Below, piece after piece: positions 23,165 to 32,162 of a DNA stretch of 64,000 nt. A model generated the notes under the pieces. The model saw only the letters and a list, made by a program, of their open reading frames with translations. It had not been told where the DNA came from and ran no database searches. Within the stretch, counting starts at the first letter, position 1; each line of letters opens with the position of its first letter. This DNA is from Physcomitrium patens (lineage: Eukaryota; Streptophyta; Bryopsida; Funariales; Funariaceae): assembly GCF_000002425.4 (NCBI RefSeq), contig NC_037275.1, positions 13,621,987 through 13,685,986 on the forward strand, given 5' to 3'. Made by a program: the position numbers and the translations under genes.

Positions 23165-24235
23165 TCCTTATTATAGCTGGAGAAATTCATTTTTTGACAC
23201 ATTATCTTCTTTGGTAATTGTGCTCCTCATTTTATAATTGTGTTGCTTCTTAAGACAATGATGATTAATGTGCTTAGCTTCTCCACAATATAAACATAAT
23301 CTTTTTTGGCAACGTCGAGTCTTTTCTTGCCTCGTGAGAGGATTAAAACATATCATAACAATTTGTATTGATTTTGGCTTTGACGAATACATTTCAAAAA
23401 ACTTAGGAGTTTCTGCCATTACTTGACTTGTTCCTCTCCTATCAAATCTTTGTTCTTGATGCCTTTCAAATAAATAATTATCGCATATAATGACTTGAGT
23501 AATAAATTAATCCAAAGATTCTACTTTTGGTACTGTTAATAACAAATCTTTGATGCTATCCTTCAATCCATATCGAAATTGGTTGATAAATGCTTTGTCG
23601 TTCCAGTCCACATTACAAGTGAGGTTTTGGAATTCGGTAGCATATATAGTGGCTAATCATGATCCTTGCCATAAAAATAAAAGCTTCTTCTCTGCTACTC
23701 GTTCTCGATCACTTTCATCGAATGTGACCTTAAATACTTCTAGGAATGAACTCAAATCATAAAGGAGTAATGAATCTTTTTCCATTAAAGGTGCAAAGCA
23801 AGAGAGAGCACTTCTTCATAGTAGTGCGCCTATGAATCCAACTTGGATAAATCCATCAAGATATTGGAAAGGATGCAACCTTAGATAGAGCATGACTTAT
23901 TGCAAAAATCCTCAAAATTTTGATCTTATTCCATCAAACTTCTCAGGCATACTAATCCTTGTCCTTGTCATACTTGTAGAAGCAAAACTTCCTAGATTTG
24001 GTTCTGACGATGATATACTTGCTTCTTTCAACTACACAACTTCTTGCCGCAGACTCTAAACTTCTTCTATATGCATAGGCATAGTACTTCTATGATTCAC
24101 ATTGGAAATATGTGAAATTTCTACTCTTAGAATGTTGACAAGCTCATCAAGATTTGCCATAGTTGTAAATCTATTCTCACATTTGTTGAAAGTAGCATCC
24201 ATAATCTTTCCTTCCATAGACAATTCAAACAAATT
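23165..24235 (-). pseudogene. gag of element E
   Basis: Minus strand. The N-terminal part (24056-24235 onward, MEGKIMDATFNKCENRF, then NLDELVNILRVEIS) does not resemble the A-type gag start. The centre (23460-24030) is out of frame in places but keeps the gag core pattern. The C-terminal part at 23171-23419 is open and ends with an intact CCHC knuckle CLYCGEAKHINHHCLKK followed by QHNYKMR. Because it diverges most from the rest, E is a useful outgroup for the family. Confidence 0.65.
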
Positions 24236-24454
24236 CAAAAGTAAAATTAGAGGAGGATAATCTGCAACTATTAAAAACAAATCTCACAAAGAAGGATAAT
24301 CCACTCTTTTTAAAAAAAAAGATCAGTGTTAGAAAATAATATTTTTTGATTGAAGGTAGATAGTTCGCAATCTTAAAAATACTATAATAGAAGTGAGGTA
24401 ATCCACTCACTTCTAAAATAAGATAGAAAAAATATGTTGGTACTCATGGCAAGG

Positions 24455-25002
24455 TATCAAGGACATGAATCTTGAAAAAAGAGAATCTTTAATACATTTT
24501 TCTATCACTGAAGAGAACTAGAAAGTCACTCAAGAGATGATGTAATAATAACTAGAATGGCTATTGCCAAAAACAAGAAGACTAGAAATCTTGAAACAAG
24601 ACTAAGATTAGAAAGGCGTTGACAAGAGTGAAGAAGGCTTCATTCTTGCATCCATATATACTATCAAACTAAGAGCTACGTGGCGATATCTTACATGACC
24701 TTTAACATGTGTTGACTTTACTAGCCACATGACTTATCTTGCAAGGAAAGTTATCTATGTATGCGCCACATAGTTCGCTTAATCCACAAGCAACTACAAG
24801 GAGAAAACTTGTTCTACAAGCTACCAATACATAGTTAGCTTTTTGGTCAAGTTTCTAACCTACAAACACATCTAAAATCAAAATCGCATCTATGAAGCTT
24901 CTAGGAAGCTTTTCTATAAGACTTTATGAAATTATTCTATATTTATCTACTTCTATTTAATCATATAAGTAATTATTGAGATTAATGTATATGTCCATGA
25001 CA
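24455..25002 (-). repeat. 5' LTR of element E
   Basis: 548 bp; minus strand starts TGTCATGGAC and ends TTGATA. It keeps the palindrome near 24620-24650 and a TATATA motif. The following primer-site position reads TTGCCATGAGT, two mismatches from the family's TTGACAAGAGT. Confidence 0.8.
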
Positions 25003-25133
25003 AAAAGACAAATAAACTATCTTCAAAGAAAATAAAGATTAGAATATGTTGCAAATATAATTTTTCACATCTTAGATTTCTTCAACATATGAAGATTGCT
25101 CCTCATAGAACTTGTCTATTGAAGAAAGAGTAA
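25003..25133 (+). pseudogene. aORF end and polypurine tract of element D
   Basis: Plus-strand sequence equivalent to the last 30 codons of aORF (from the HLRREQR region to the final NI-stop at about 25090), then a purine-rich GAAGAAAGAG just before the LTR at 25134. It shows D once had the aORF and that E lies between D's GPY/F region and this end. Confidence 0.65.
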
Positions 25134-25653
25134 TATCATGGACATACATATTTATTCTAATATTTATTTATTTGATTAAATTGAAGTAAATAAAAATAAA
25201 TTTATTTCATGATACCTTCTATACAAGCTTCATAAAAGCTTCATAAACATTGCTTTGACTTTACATGTATTTGTAGTTGATTCCTAGGTTAGAAATTTGG
25301 TCAACAAATTAACCATGTATTCGTAGCTTGTAGAACAAGTTAACTATGTGGTACACATATAGAAAACTTGCCTTGCGAGTTAAGATATGTGTCTTGCAAA
25401 GTCAACACATTTTAGTGGTCTTATAGGACATTGCCACATAGTTCTAAGTTAAAAATACATATGGAGGCAAGAATGAAGTCTTCTTCACTCTTATCAACGC
25501 CTATCTTATCTTTAGTCTTGTTTCAAGACTTTCTAGTCTTCTTATCTTTGGCAATAGCCATTATAGTTTAATATCATATCATCTTTAAATGAATTTCTAG
25601 TTCTTTTGAGTGACACAAGAGTATATTAAGGATTTCTTCCTTGAAGATTCATG
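25134..25653 (+). repeat. 3' LTR of element D
   Basis: 520 bp, TATCATGGAC...CCTTGATA. It keeps the palindrome (arms around 25465-25495, several mismatches). Decayed relative to A and B, in line with D being the host of B. Confidence 0.8.
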
Positions 25654-26039
25654 TCCTTGATATACACTCTATTAAAACAAATTTTTAAAAAACATCTTTT
25701 ATAAGCCAATTTATCAAGAATGTCAAAATCAGGTACAATGTTAGTTATGATAATGCTATAATATATATAAGCATTGTTTATTACAATTTGTGGAATTCAA
25801 TTTGAACAACAAATTATAAGATGCTCAGATTCAAAAAATTGAACAAGGAAACAAATATTAAACAACTATATACAAGATTGTACATCTTTAAATGTGAACT
25901 CACCATATATTGGACAAAAATAAACCTAATTATGAGAGAGCTAGTTGATCAAATGTTTAAAATAATATAAAATGTTAATGCAAAAAGGAAAGAATGACAA
26001 CTCACATGTTAAAAGGAACTAGAGATGGCATCGTTAAGG
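25654..26039. other. AT-rich intergenic sequence
   Basis: Between the D LTR and the GC-richer island. I see no coding frame, RNA gene or repeat resemblance here. Confidence 0.5.
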
Positions 26040-26459
26040 TTAACAGTCTGAACTCCTGCTAGAAATCTGAACTGAGCATGATGCCAGCTTGTGGCCAAAA
26101 ACAAGTATGGACGTTATTATGCATGTATAAAAGGAAAGTGAGAATTTGCAAAAAGTGAAATAGGATAAAAAGAGAACAGACTTAGGAAGTCGTTGAAAGA
26201 TAAGTGAAGGCGAGGATATTGTAAAGCCCTTCCAAGGGGAAGACAGGATCGTGAGGAGAATATTTTGAAGATTTTCCAGAACCACGTGTCGACATCTTCG
26301 AACTGCGCTGCGTCTTATGCGCACTAATATGAATGTGTGAACACGTCCAGGATCTGCAGCGAAAAAGAACAAATTCGAAAAGCTGGAACACTGGGTCAAA
26401 AGCACGACCGAACCCTGCCACATTTCCACTCCTCGATGTTTTACCTTGCATTGTTTCAT
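26040..26459 (-). CDS. Possible exon region, minus strand, unknown product
   Basis: Part of a GC-richer, apparently low-copy island. On the minus strand a strong acceptor-like site (pyrimidine run then GCTGCAG) ends at about 26358, and downstream is an open stretch that includes MSTRGSGKSSKYSPHDPV in one frame (26182-26292) and a 139-codon frame in another (26040-26459). Only one can be real. I do not recognise a family, and neither may be coding. A minus-strand donor-like GTAAGT near 27385 could pair with this acceptor. Confidence 0.2.
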   Translation of the reverse strand: MKQCKVKHRGVEMWQGSVVLLTQCSSFSNLFFFAADPGRVHTFILVRIRRSAVRRCRHVVLENLQNILLTILSSPWKGFTISSPSLIFQRLPKSVLFLSYFTFCKFSLSFYTCIITSILVFGHKLASCSVQISSRSSDC

Positions 26460-26722
26460 CCAGCCATGTTTACCAAAACTTCAACTTTCCATTTGCGATT
26501 GCGTGCTGGTTTTAACTCATAATTCAGTGATCTCAACTGCATACAGAGCGAGCATCCTCGACATACTATTTTAAGCGTTCAAGTGTGCCCCATGAAGCCG
26601 GTCTGCGCGTGCAATCGCTACGTGATGCATCGCATGGTTGCTGGTGTCAGCAGCATTCACCTCGGTGACAATGTCAATCAGACACACATCCCAGCCGACT
26701 CGTTCTGTCCTACATCCAGAAC

Positions 26723-26905
26723 ATGCAAACCATGAACTCCGCGACTAATTCCTCAGTTCTTGATTTGGGTCAGAGAATATTGCAACAAGAAGCTTGTGTT
26801 TTGGAGACAGACACTAAGATTGTGCGGTTACGAGGTCTAGATCTCGCTAACTGTGTGCAGTACTTTGAGGCTGGTCGCTGGTCAACGATTAAAGGGCAAT
26901 GTTAA
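26723..26905 (+). CDS. Small hypothetical ORF, 60 aa
   Basis: Starts MQTMNSATNSSVLDLGQRIL and ends GRWSTIKGQC. No signal peptide, membrane span or known motif. A plus-strand AATAAA at about 27181 could serve a short transcript here. The composition is closer to moss genes than the surrounding retroelements, but there is no direct evidence of expression. Confidence 0.2.
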   Translation: MQTMNSATNSSVLDLGQRILQQEACVLETDTKIVRLRGLDLANCVQYFEAGRWSTIKGQC

Positions 26906-27384
26906 GTTTGAATAGATGTGGAAGGAAAATAGACGATCCTTAAGTTTGGATTATGTTTATTGTGAGGAAAATTACGTGCGAAGTTTTGTATGTAGAACTG
27001 ACAATTGTTTGTTCACAGTGCTTAAACTAATTGTGCACGTGCTTGACTGTTCAAAGATTCCTTCTGTAAAAGGCAATCTGATCACTGGGTTCACAGTATT
27101 TGTTCACCCATCGTTAGCACTACATCTAGTTTAGCCGTCAACCCTGCATCTGAAGCATTTAAGTTTTATTTGGCTTTGTTCAATAAACATATATCCAACT
27201 CCAACCTTACTCCTTTAATGGACTCTTCTTCACACATTAATATTGTTTATTGCTAATGCCACATTTATAACATGTGCTTCACATCGAAACCATGTTTCTC
27301 CAACGCTCAAAAAAAGTATTAACAAAGTTCAGATGTGCACTTTTCACAAATAATCGAGGAGAATAATAAATCTACCCACAATGT

Positions 27385-27600
27385 GACTTACCCTACAATG
27401 TAATTGGTAATTCCACAAGAACAATGCCCCACCAGCAACAGGCCATCCCAAGTCATTTTCTTGAATTAACAGATAGATCATTGAGGCTGGAAAACCCTCC
27501 ATTGCAATGGAATTGGGGCCAGCCATGAGGAGCCCAGCGGCAACAATTGCCAAACAACAGTGTAACTTGATTTGAAGCATCAACAGGTTGTAAATCTTTG
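27385..27600 (-). CDS. Possible internal exon, minus strand
   Basis: An open frame with VAAGLLMAGPNSIAMEGFP, then DLGWPVAGGALFLWNYQLH runs to a consensus donor (AGGGTAAGT on the minus strand, about 27385-27395). The first part is hydrophobic enough to be a membrane segment. No start codon context or family could be recognised; it may be an exon of a small gene reading to the left, or chance. Confidence 0.22.
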
Positions 27601-28140
27601 CTGTTTGAAATATCAAAATCCTCGTCATTAATCTCCACTAATGTTAAGCCTCACATGCCCTAGAAATGCTAAATCTAACACTTATTTTAGTAAAAGTAAC
27701 AATTGTATTATGGTATAAGGCATGTGGTGGTTTGATTTGAAATTTAAGTTGATCAATTTAATATCCTGATTAATGCTAAGACTGTGATCATCCTAAATTT
27801 AGCATAGACGTCAAACTATTTTTGGGGGTGCAAAAATGTGTCAGTACGGATCATCGCTTCGGTGGAACATCATGCCTCATCAGACCATCCATTCATTGCT
27901 TCTGTGAATACCAGAGGAAGTTTCTTCTGGTTCAGCAAGTGGCATGAGTTCAGAAGTTACTGTTGACGCTTATCGGGATACTGACACATTATCCACACGC
28001 ACCAAGCGAGGCCAGTATGTGGTTGCATGGTACTGAAAATGGAACGCAGCTTTTATCCCGAACTAGAAGACTGATAATGCGGACGGCAGAATGCTCGCCG
28101 AGACCACGTCCGGGATGATAACTTAAATGTCATACACGAG

Positions 28141-28401
28141 GTGTTCATGCACTGGAGCTTGCACAGTATTAAGGTATTGACCGTTGATACGGAGCTGTTC
28201 GATACGTCCCCTAAGGCGACGTCTGTCATTCAAGCAGCAGCCAAGTTACACTTTGCGGAATTAGTATCCAAACCATTCACGATGACGATCTGTGTTCTCC
28301 AGGCTCTCTACGCAGACTCCACCCGCACCCTTGCCAACAATGACCTCAGCCTTCCAGACCCCACCATGTTCACCTCCGAGTACGAATTCCATCACCGTTA
28401 A
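28141..28401 (+). CDS. Hypothetical ORF or 3' exon, plus strand
   Basis: 86-codon frame; its part after a good acceptor-like AAGCAGCAG (about 28230-28240) reads KLHFAELVSKPFTMTICVLQ and ends DPTMFTSEYEFHHR-stop. GC content and codon use look genic. Upstream (27930-28035) another short open stretch has SASGMSSEVTVDAYRDTDT. No family recognised. It could be the last exon of a low-copy gene or a remnant. Confidence 0.25.
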   Translation: MFMHWSLHSIKVLTVDTELFDTSPKATSVIQAAAKLHFAELVSKPFTMTICVLQALYADSTRTLANNDLSLPDPTMFTSEYEFHHR

Positions 28402-28719
28402 AACTGAGCACGATCGTTGACTGCGGGACATTTCCGGACTCGTATAATGAGTTCCTGGTCATGGCCGGATTGTTTTGTTTTTTGTTTTGTCTGTTTGTTG
28501 GCACAAATTAAAAAGGTTGCATTGCAGGGAGTAACCAATAGAGTTAAGAAACCTTGCCTGCCTTGGGATTGTACGAGTGACTCGACATATAGTTATATTG
28601 TAACCCAGTCGTATATGCTAATTTTGTTAAATTGCCATCTTAATTATTTACCAGATTGCATACATAAGATTTGGATGTTTTCCATGTCTTGTCAAAAATT
28701 TTAAACTAGAAATTTGGTA

Positions 28720-29412
28720 TATTTTCTTTGCATGGCAATTTCTAGATGAATTTGGTCCATTCCATGCAACTATAGTCTTAAAGCCATTGCCATATTCTAG
28801 TTGTGACACGCTCTATTGGCCATTCTTCTTTGTTGAAAACCATAGCATTACATTCCAATCATAACTTTCACATGGTAGATCGTCTAAACAATGTCTAGAT
28901 TAGCTTAAATATGTTGAATTGCATGGATAATAGTTTTATAAATATATAGTATTGCTATTGAATATTGTACTGCAATTGCATAATATTAGGTTTTTGCAGT
29001 ATTTTGTAAATGACAACAGAGTATCATTTCTAGATTTGAGTAGTCTTATGGCAATGCAAGAATCTATGAAGAATATTTTTTATAATCCTTGCACAAGATA
29101 AGCAAGAAACATCAATATTCATGCTTAGTTTTTCCTCTCATTTATTAACAACTATTGCCTTATGATACATATTACATATGAAAATTGCTTCTTTTTAAAT
29201 ATGTTGCCAATGCCAAGTATTCTTTCAATTGAAAGAAAGATTGGGAGGGATTTGGTCCTTTTATTTTGTGTTATGTAAATCAACATACAACTCTAAATTA
29301 CCTAATTGCTCCCTTATCATTTTAGTGGTGACGTCTTGAATTGAAATGTCTCCTATTCAATAAAATCTATTAAGGTTAAGATTGACTCTAATCATTGAAT
29401 CAAAGTAAAAGC

Positions 29413-29446
<34 letters not shown>

Positions 29447-29593
29447 TTCTTTTAGATTGTTCAATAACTTGTATGTTTTAAAGGATATAATTCAAGTTGA
29501 CATTTTCTATAGAATTAGGTACATTGCTCCCATAGAAGTCAACTATTATCTTCAACCATAAGTGATGATAAAGAATTAGAAAGAGTGTCAATA
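28720..29593. other. AT-rich sequence without genes
   Basis: Contains a T run at about 29413-29443 and no recognisable coding or RNA gene. The end just before 29594 (GAGTGTCAATA) resembles the short spacer between primer site and LTR in the chromoviruses, so a little internal sequence of an old element may remain. Confidence 0.45.
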
Positions 29594-30120
29594 TATTAAG
29601 GATATGGATCTTGAAGAATTGAAAGATCAAGACACTCTTGTATTACTCAAAAAGACTAAATAATCATATAAAGATAATATATTAAATTAAAATGACTATT
29701 ATCAAAGATAAAAAGACTAAAAAGATTTGAAACAAGACTAAGGACTAGAAAGGTAGTATTAAGAATGAAGAAGGCTTCAATCTTGCTTCCAAATATACTA
29801 TATAATTAAGAGCTATATGAAAATATTCTGTAAGACTTCCAATACGTGTTGGCTTTGCAAGACACATATCTTAACTTATAAGGCAAGTTTTCTATATGTA
29901 TACTACATAAGTAGCTTGTTTTACAAGCTATCAATACATATCACATGTGGTTAAGTTTTTGACTAAGTCTCTTACCTATCAATTGACTATAAACACATGT
30001 ATAGTCAAAATTGAGTCTATGAAGCTTTTAAGAAGCTTTTTTAGAAGATATTATAAAATTAATCTACTTTTATTCAATCATATAGGTAATTATTAGAATA
30101 AATATATATGCCTATGAAAG
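29594..30120 (-). repeat. Old chromovirus LTR (LTRx), minus orientation
   Basis: About 527 bp alignable end to end with the family LTRs (TATTAAGGATATGG start, ATATGCCTATGAAAG end), with decayed palindrome and TATA region near 29770-29800. A partial second copy of it is at 37411-37858, in the same orientation and followed by the same flank (TATGTTA.TTATAA.TATAC), as expected if LTR and flank were duplicated together. Confidence 0.75.
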
Positions 30121-30393
30121 TATGTTATTTATAATTATACAAAATTGGAATTCTATGAAAAGTCATACTATAGATATTCATAAAATGAGCATAAAAGAAC
30201 TTGAAGATGATAGAAGTTTAGAATTGTTTTTGAATTATTCTTATACAAACCAAATTGGATTATATATAGAATTTAAAAATATAAATTAAAAGATTATAGA
30301 GGCTTATAATGCCTTATTATTAAGTCTAAAAGTTATAAGATCATTCTTGAGAGTACAAAAGAAGGTAAGATGTTGAGAGCAAACTTTAAAAAG
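30121..30393 (+). pseudogene. NLR pseudogene copy 1, NB-ARC part (left of element A)
   Basis: Plus-strand decayed NB-ARC (nucleotide-binding switch of plant immune receptors). From about 30158 one frame reads IHKMSIKELEDDRSLELFLNY, the RNBS-D-side H-x-M-x-x-L...S-x-E-L-F pattern, then KIIEAYNALLLSLKVIRSFLR, the counterpart of the GLPL motif and following helix (GLPL reads ALLL). One internal TAA and one TGA (for Trp) break it. Element A interrupts at 30393, inside AAAAG; the gene resumes at 36771. P-loop and TIR/coiled-coil regions are not present upstream. Confidence 0.65.
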
Positions 30394-30945
30394 TGTCACG
30401 GCCATAATCATGTAAGCTAATAATTACATATAGAAATAGGTAGAAGTAAGTAAAAGTAGATAAAAGTAAGTTAATTGTATAATATTTAATATAGAAGCTT
30501 CCTAGAAACTTCCTAGACACTGCTTTGACTTCATAGGTATCTTTAATTGACTTTTTGGATTAGAAACGTGGTCAACAAGTTGGCCATGTGCCACACATGT
30601 TGTTAGCTTGAAGATCAAGCTAACTATGTGGCCGACACGTAGAAAAACTTGCCTTGTAAGTCAAGGCATGTGTCCTACAAAGTCAACACATATTAGAGGT
30701 CCTATAGAATGTCGCCACGTAGCCCCTAGTTAGATAGTATATATAGAGACAAGAGTGAAGGCTTCTTCACTCTTGTCAACTCCTTTCTTACTTCTAGTCC
30801 AGGTTCAAGAGTCTTTAGTTTCTTGTCTTGTGGCAATAGCCATTCCAGTTTCCTTTTAATATACCTACTTGTTTATATTTTGACTTATTATATCGAGATA
30901 GCCTTTTGGTGTATATTTTTCCTCATCGAGTTTTTGTCCTTGACA
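30394..30945 (+). repeat. 5' LTR of element A
   Basis: TGTCACGG...CCTTGACA, 552 bp, the same length as 36214-36765. It holds a 10-bp-arm inverted repeat (GTTAGCTTGA / TCAAGCTAAC) at 30602-30624 as well as promoter and TSS palindrome described separately. At most of the differing sites this LTR has A or T where the 3' LTR has G or C. Confidence 0.95.
30738..30779 (+). promoter_or_regulatory. LTR core promoter with 13-bp palindrome over the predicted RNA start
   Basis: TATATATA at 30738-30745 is followed by a perfect palindrome at 30748-30777: arms GACAAGAGTGAAG and CTTCACTCTTGTC around a 4-nt loop GCTT. With the usual spacing of about 31 nt from TATA, transcription would start near 30769, at ACTCTTGTCAA (30769-30779), which overlaps the 3' arm. 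All LTRs of the family keep this arrangement. The start point is inferred from spacing and from the complementarity of the primer site, not measured. Confidence 0.6.
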
Positions 30946-30947
30946 GA

Positions 30948-30958
30948 TTGACAAGAGT
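30948..30958 (+). other. Self-complementary primer binding site of element A
   Basis: TTGACAAGAGT, 2 nt downstream of the 5' LTR, is the exact reverse complement of 30769-30779, the predicted 5' end of the transcript. This is the geometry of Tf1/sushi self-priming, where the RNA 5' end folds onto the PBS and is cleaved to prime minus-strand DNA. The same holds in B, I and K; J has one mismatch and E two. Confidence 0.7.
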
Positions 30959-31157
30959 ACACTTACAATATCAGAGCTTTTTTTTTTCTTGAGTAAGAGT
31001 GGATTACCCCTTTCTCTTGACAAGACATAAGCCTATTAGAAGTTTGCGGATTACCCACTTCTAAACTGATATTGTTCTTAGTATCTTCTTTGTTATCAAG
31101 TCTTTCTTTTCTTTTGTCTTGAGCAATATCAAACAAATTTTTCTTCTTATTGTCATT

Positions 31158-32162
31158 ATGGCAGAGCTTGTTGAAATGAAGAGTGCAATGGCACAAATGC
31201 AAGAGCAAATGAGGGAGTTAATGCTTGCGATGCATCAACTCAATTCACCAACACAGGAAAGAACAAGAATAGCAGAAAGTGGAGATATAGAGATGATCGG
31301 AGCTGCTTCAACATCTACAACAAATCACGTTCCTTCTCCAATTGTACAACACCCTATAAGCACTAGAGAACCAAGAATTGCCTTACATGAGAAATTTGAT
31401 GGTACGAGATCAAAGTTTCGAGGGTTCATCAATCAAGTACAATTGGCAATTGAACTTCAACCGCAAAGCTATCCAACTCCAGGATCACAAGTCAGGTTTA
31501 TTGGCACTCTACTTTCTGGTTCTGCATTATCGTGGTTTTCGTCTTTTCTTGAACAACCAAATCCAATATTGGATAATTTGGAAGCTTTTTTGGCGGAGTT
31601 TCGATCTATGTATGGTGAACACGATGCAACTCGTGTTGCAACAAATAAGATCCGAATTCTGCGACAAGGAAATCGCTCAGTAACAGTATATGCTTCACAA
31701 TTTTGACAACTTGCAATTGACATGAAGAGGGATGATGCTGCACTCATCAATCAATTTCTTTATGGATTATAATACAAAGTAAAGAAATTGATGCTCAACT
31801 TACCTGATCCTCAAACTTTGAGTCAAGCAATCGATTTTGCGGTAAAATGTGATAATCGACTTTTCGAATTTCGATCCGAGAATCAGTGACGGGAACCTCA
31901 ACGTTATTACTCAATGGCAACATCAACATCTTTGCCAAACGTACATTCAGAAGTAGAAGACATGCAAATTGACGCGGTACGTTTTAAATCCCTAAATGAG
32001 CAAGAAAAGATTTGTCGTCGTCAAGAAGGATTATGTTTATATTGCGGAGAACCTAAGCACACTGCTCAACATTGTCCAAAGAAATGACGCAACTATAAAA
32101 TGAGGGGTACGACGGTCAAAGAAGACAACATGTCGGAAAACGGATTCGTCCAGCTACAATAG
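31158..32162 (+). pseudogene. gag of element A
   Basis: ATG at 31158 (MAELVEMKSAMAQM) opens a 1005-nt frame. Residues 1-30 are a Met/Gln-rich helix; residues about 70-182 the gag core (KFDGTRSKFRGFINQVQL, ALSWFSSFLEQ, FRSMYGEHDATRVA); residue 183 is TGA (31704-31706), shared with all main-family copies; then TAA at 31770, TGA at 31887, a CCHC knuckle CLYCGEPKHTAQHC and TGA at 32085. The nominal end is TAG 32160-32162. The pol frame is -1 relative to gag and is open from 32099, so a programmed -1 shift in 32099-32160 is the likely expression route. Confidence 0.88.

Larger units (their letters stand above)
22618..25002 (-). mobile_element. Element E: 5' half of a divergent chromovirus copy
   Basis: Minus-strand fragment: protease at about 22620-23160, gag 23165-24235, leader, and 5' LTR 24455-25002. 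RT to 3' LTR are missing, and the left end abuts D without an LTR, so a deletion removed E's 3' part with D's chromodomain. E differs from the A-type copies: its gag N-terminus is unrelated by eye, and at the gag TGA site E has CAA (EFQNLT). Confidence 0.75.
3410..25653 (+). mobile_element. Element D: old Tcn1-like chromovirus, broken by B and E
   Basis: Plus-strand chromovirus in several pieces: gag to RNase H/early IN at 3410-6665, IN core to GPF region at 21681-22617, and aORF end plus 3' LTR at 25003-25653. Joining 6661-6665 to 21681 restores a continuous integrase reading (an arginine-rich stretch then LQAHHDF), and CTACG is duplicated on both sides of B, which proves the insertion. Its 5' LTR is missing because D is fused to element 0. 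Chromodomain and most of aORF were lost where E now lies. Frequent stops show D is older than B. Confidence 0.8.

Noticed and set aside
29413..29443. Poly-T run as the tail of a minus-strand LINE
   Set aside because: No reverse transcriptase or endonuclease coding and no visible target duplication next to it.
30969..30977. TATCAGAGC, resembling a tRNA-Met primer site
   Set aside because: It starts 23 nt after the LTR end, matches only 9 nt and lacks the TGG start. A primer there would leave the extra 23 nt on the cDNA end. The 11-nt self-complementary site 2 nt from the LTR fits much better.
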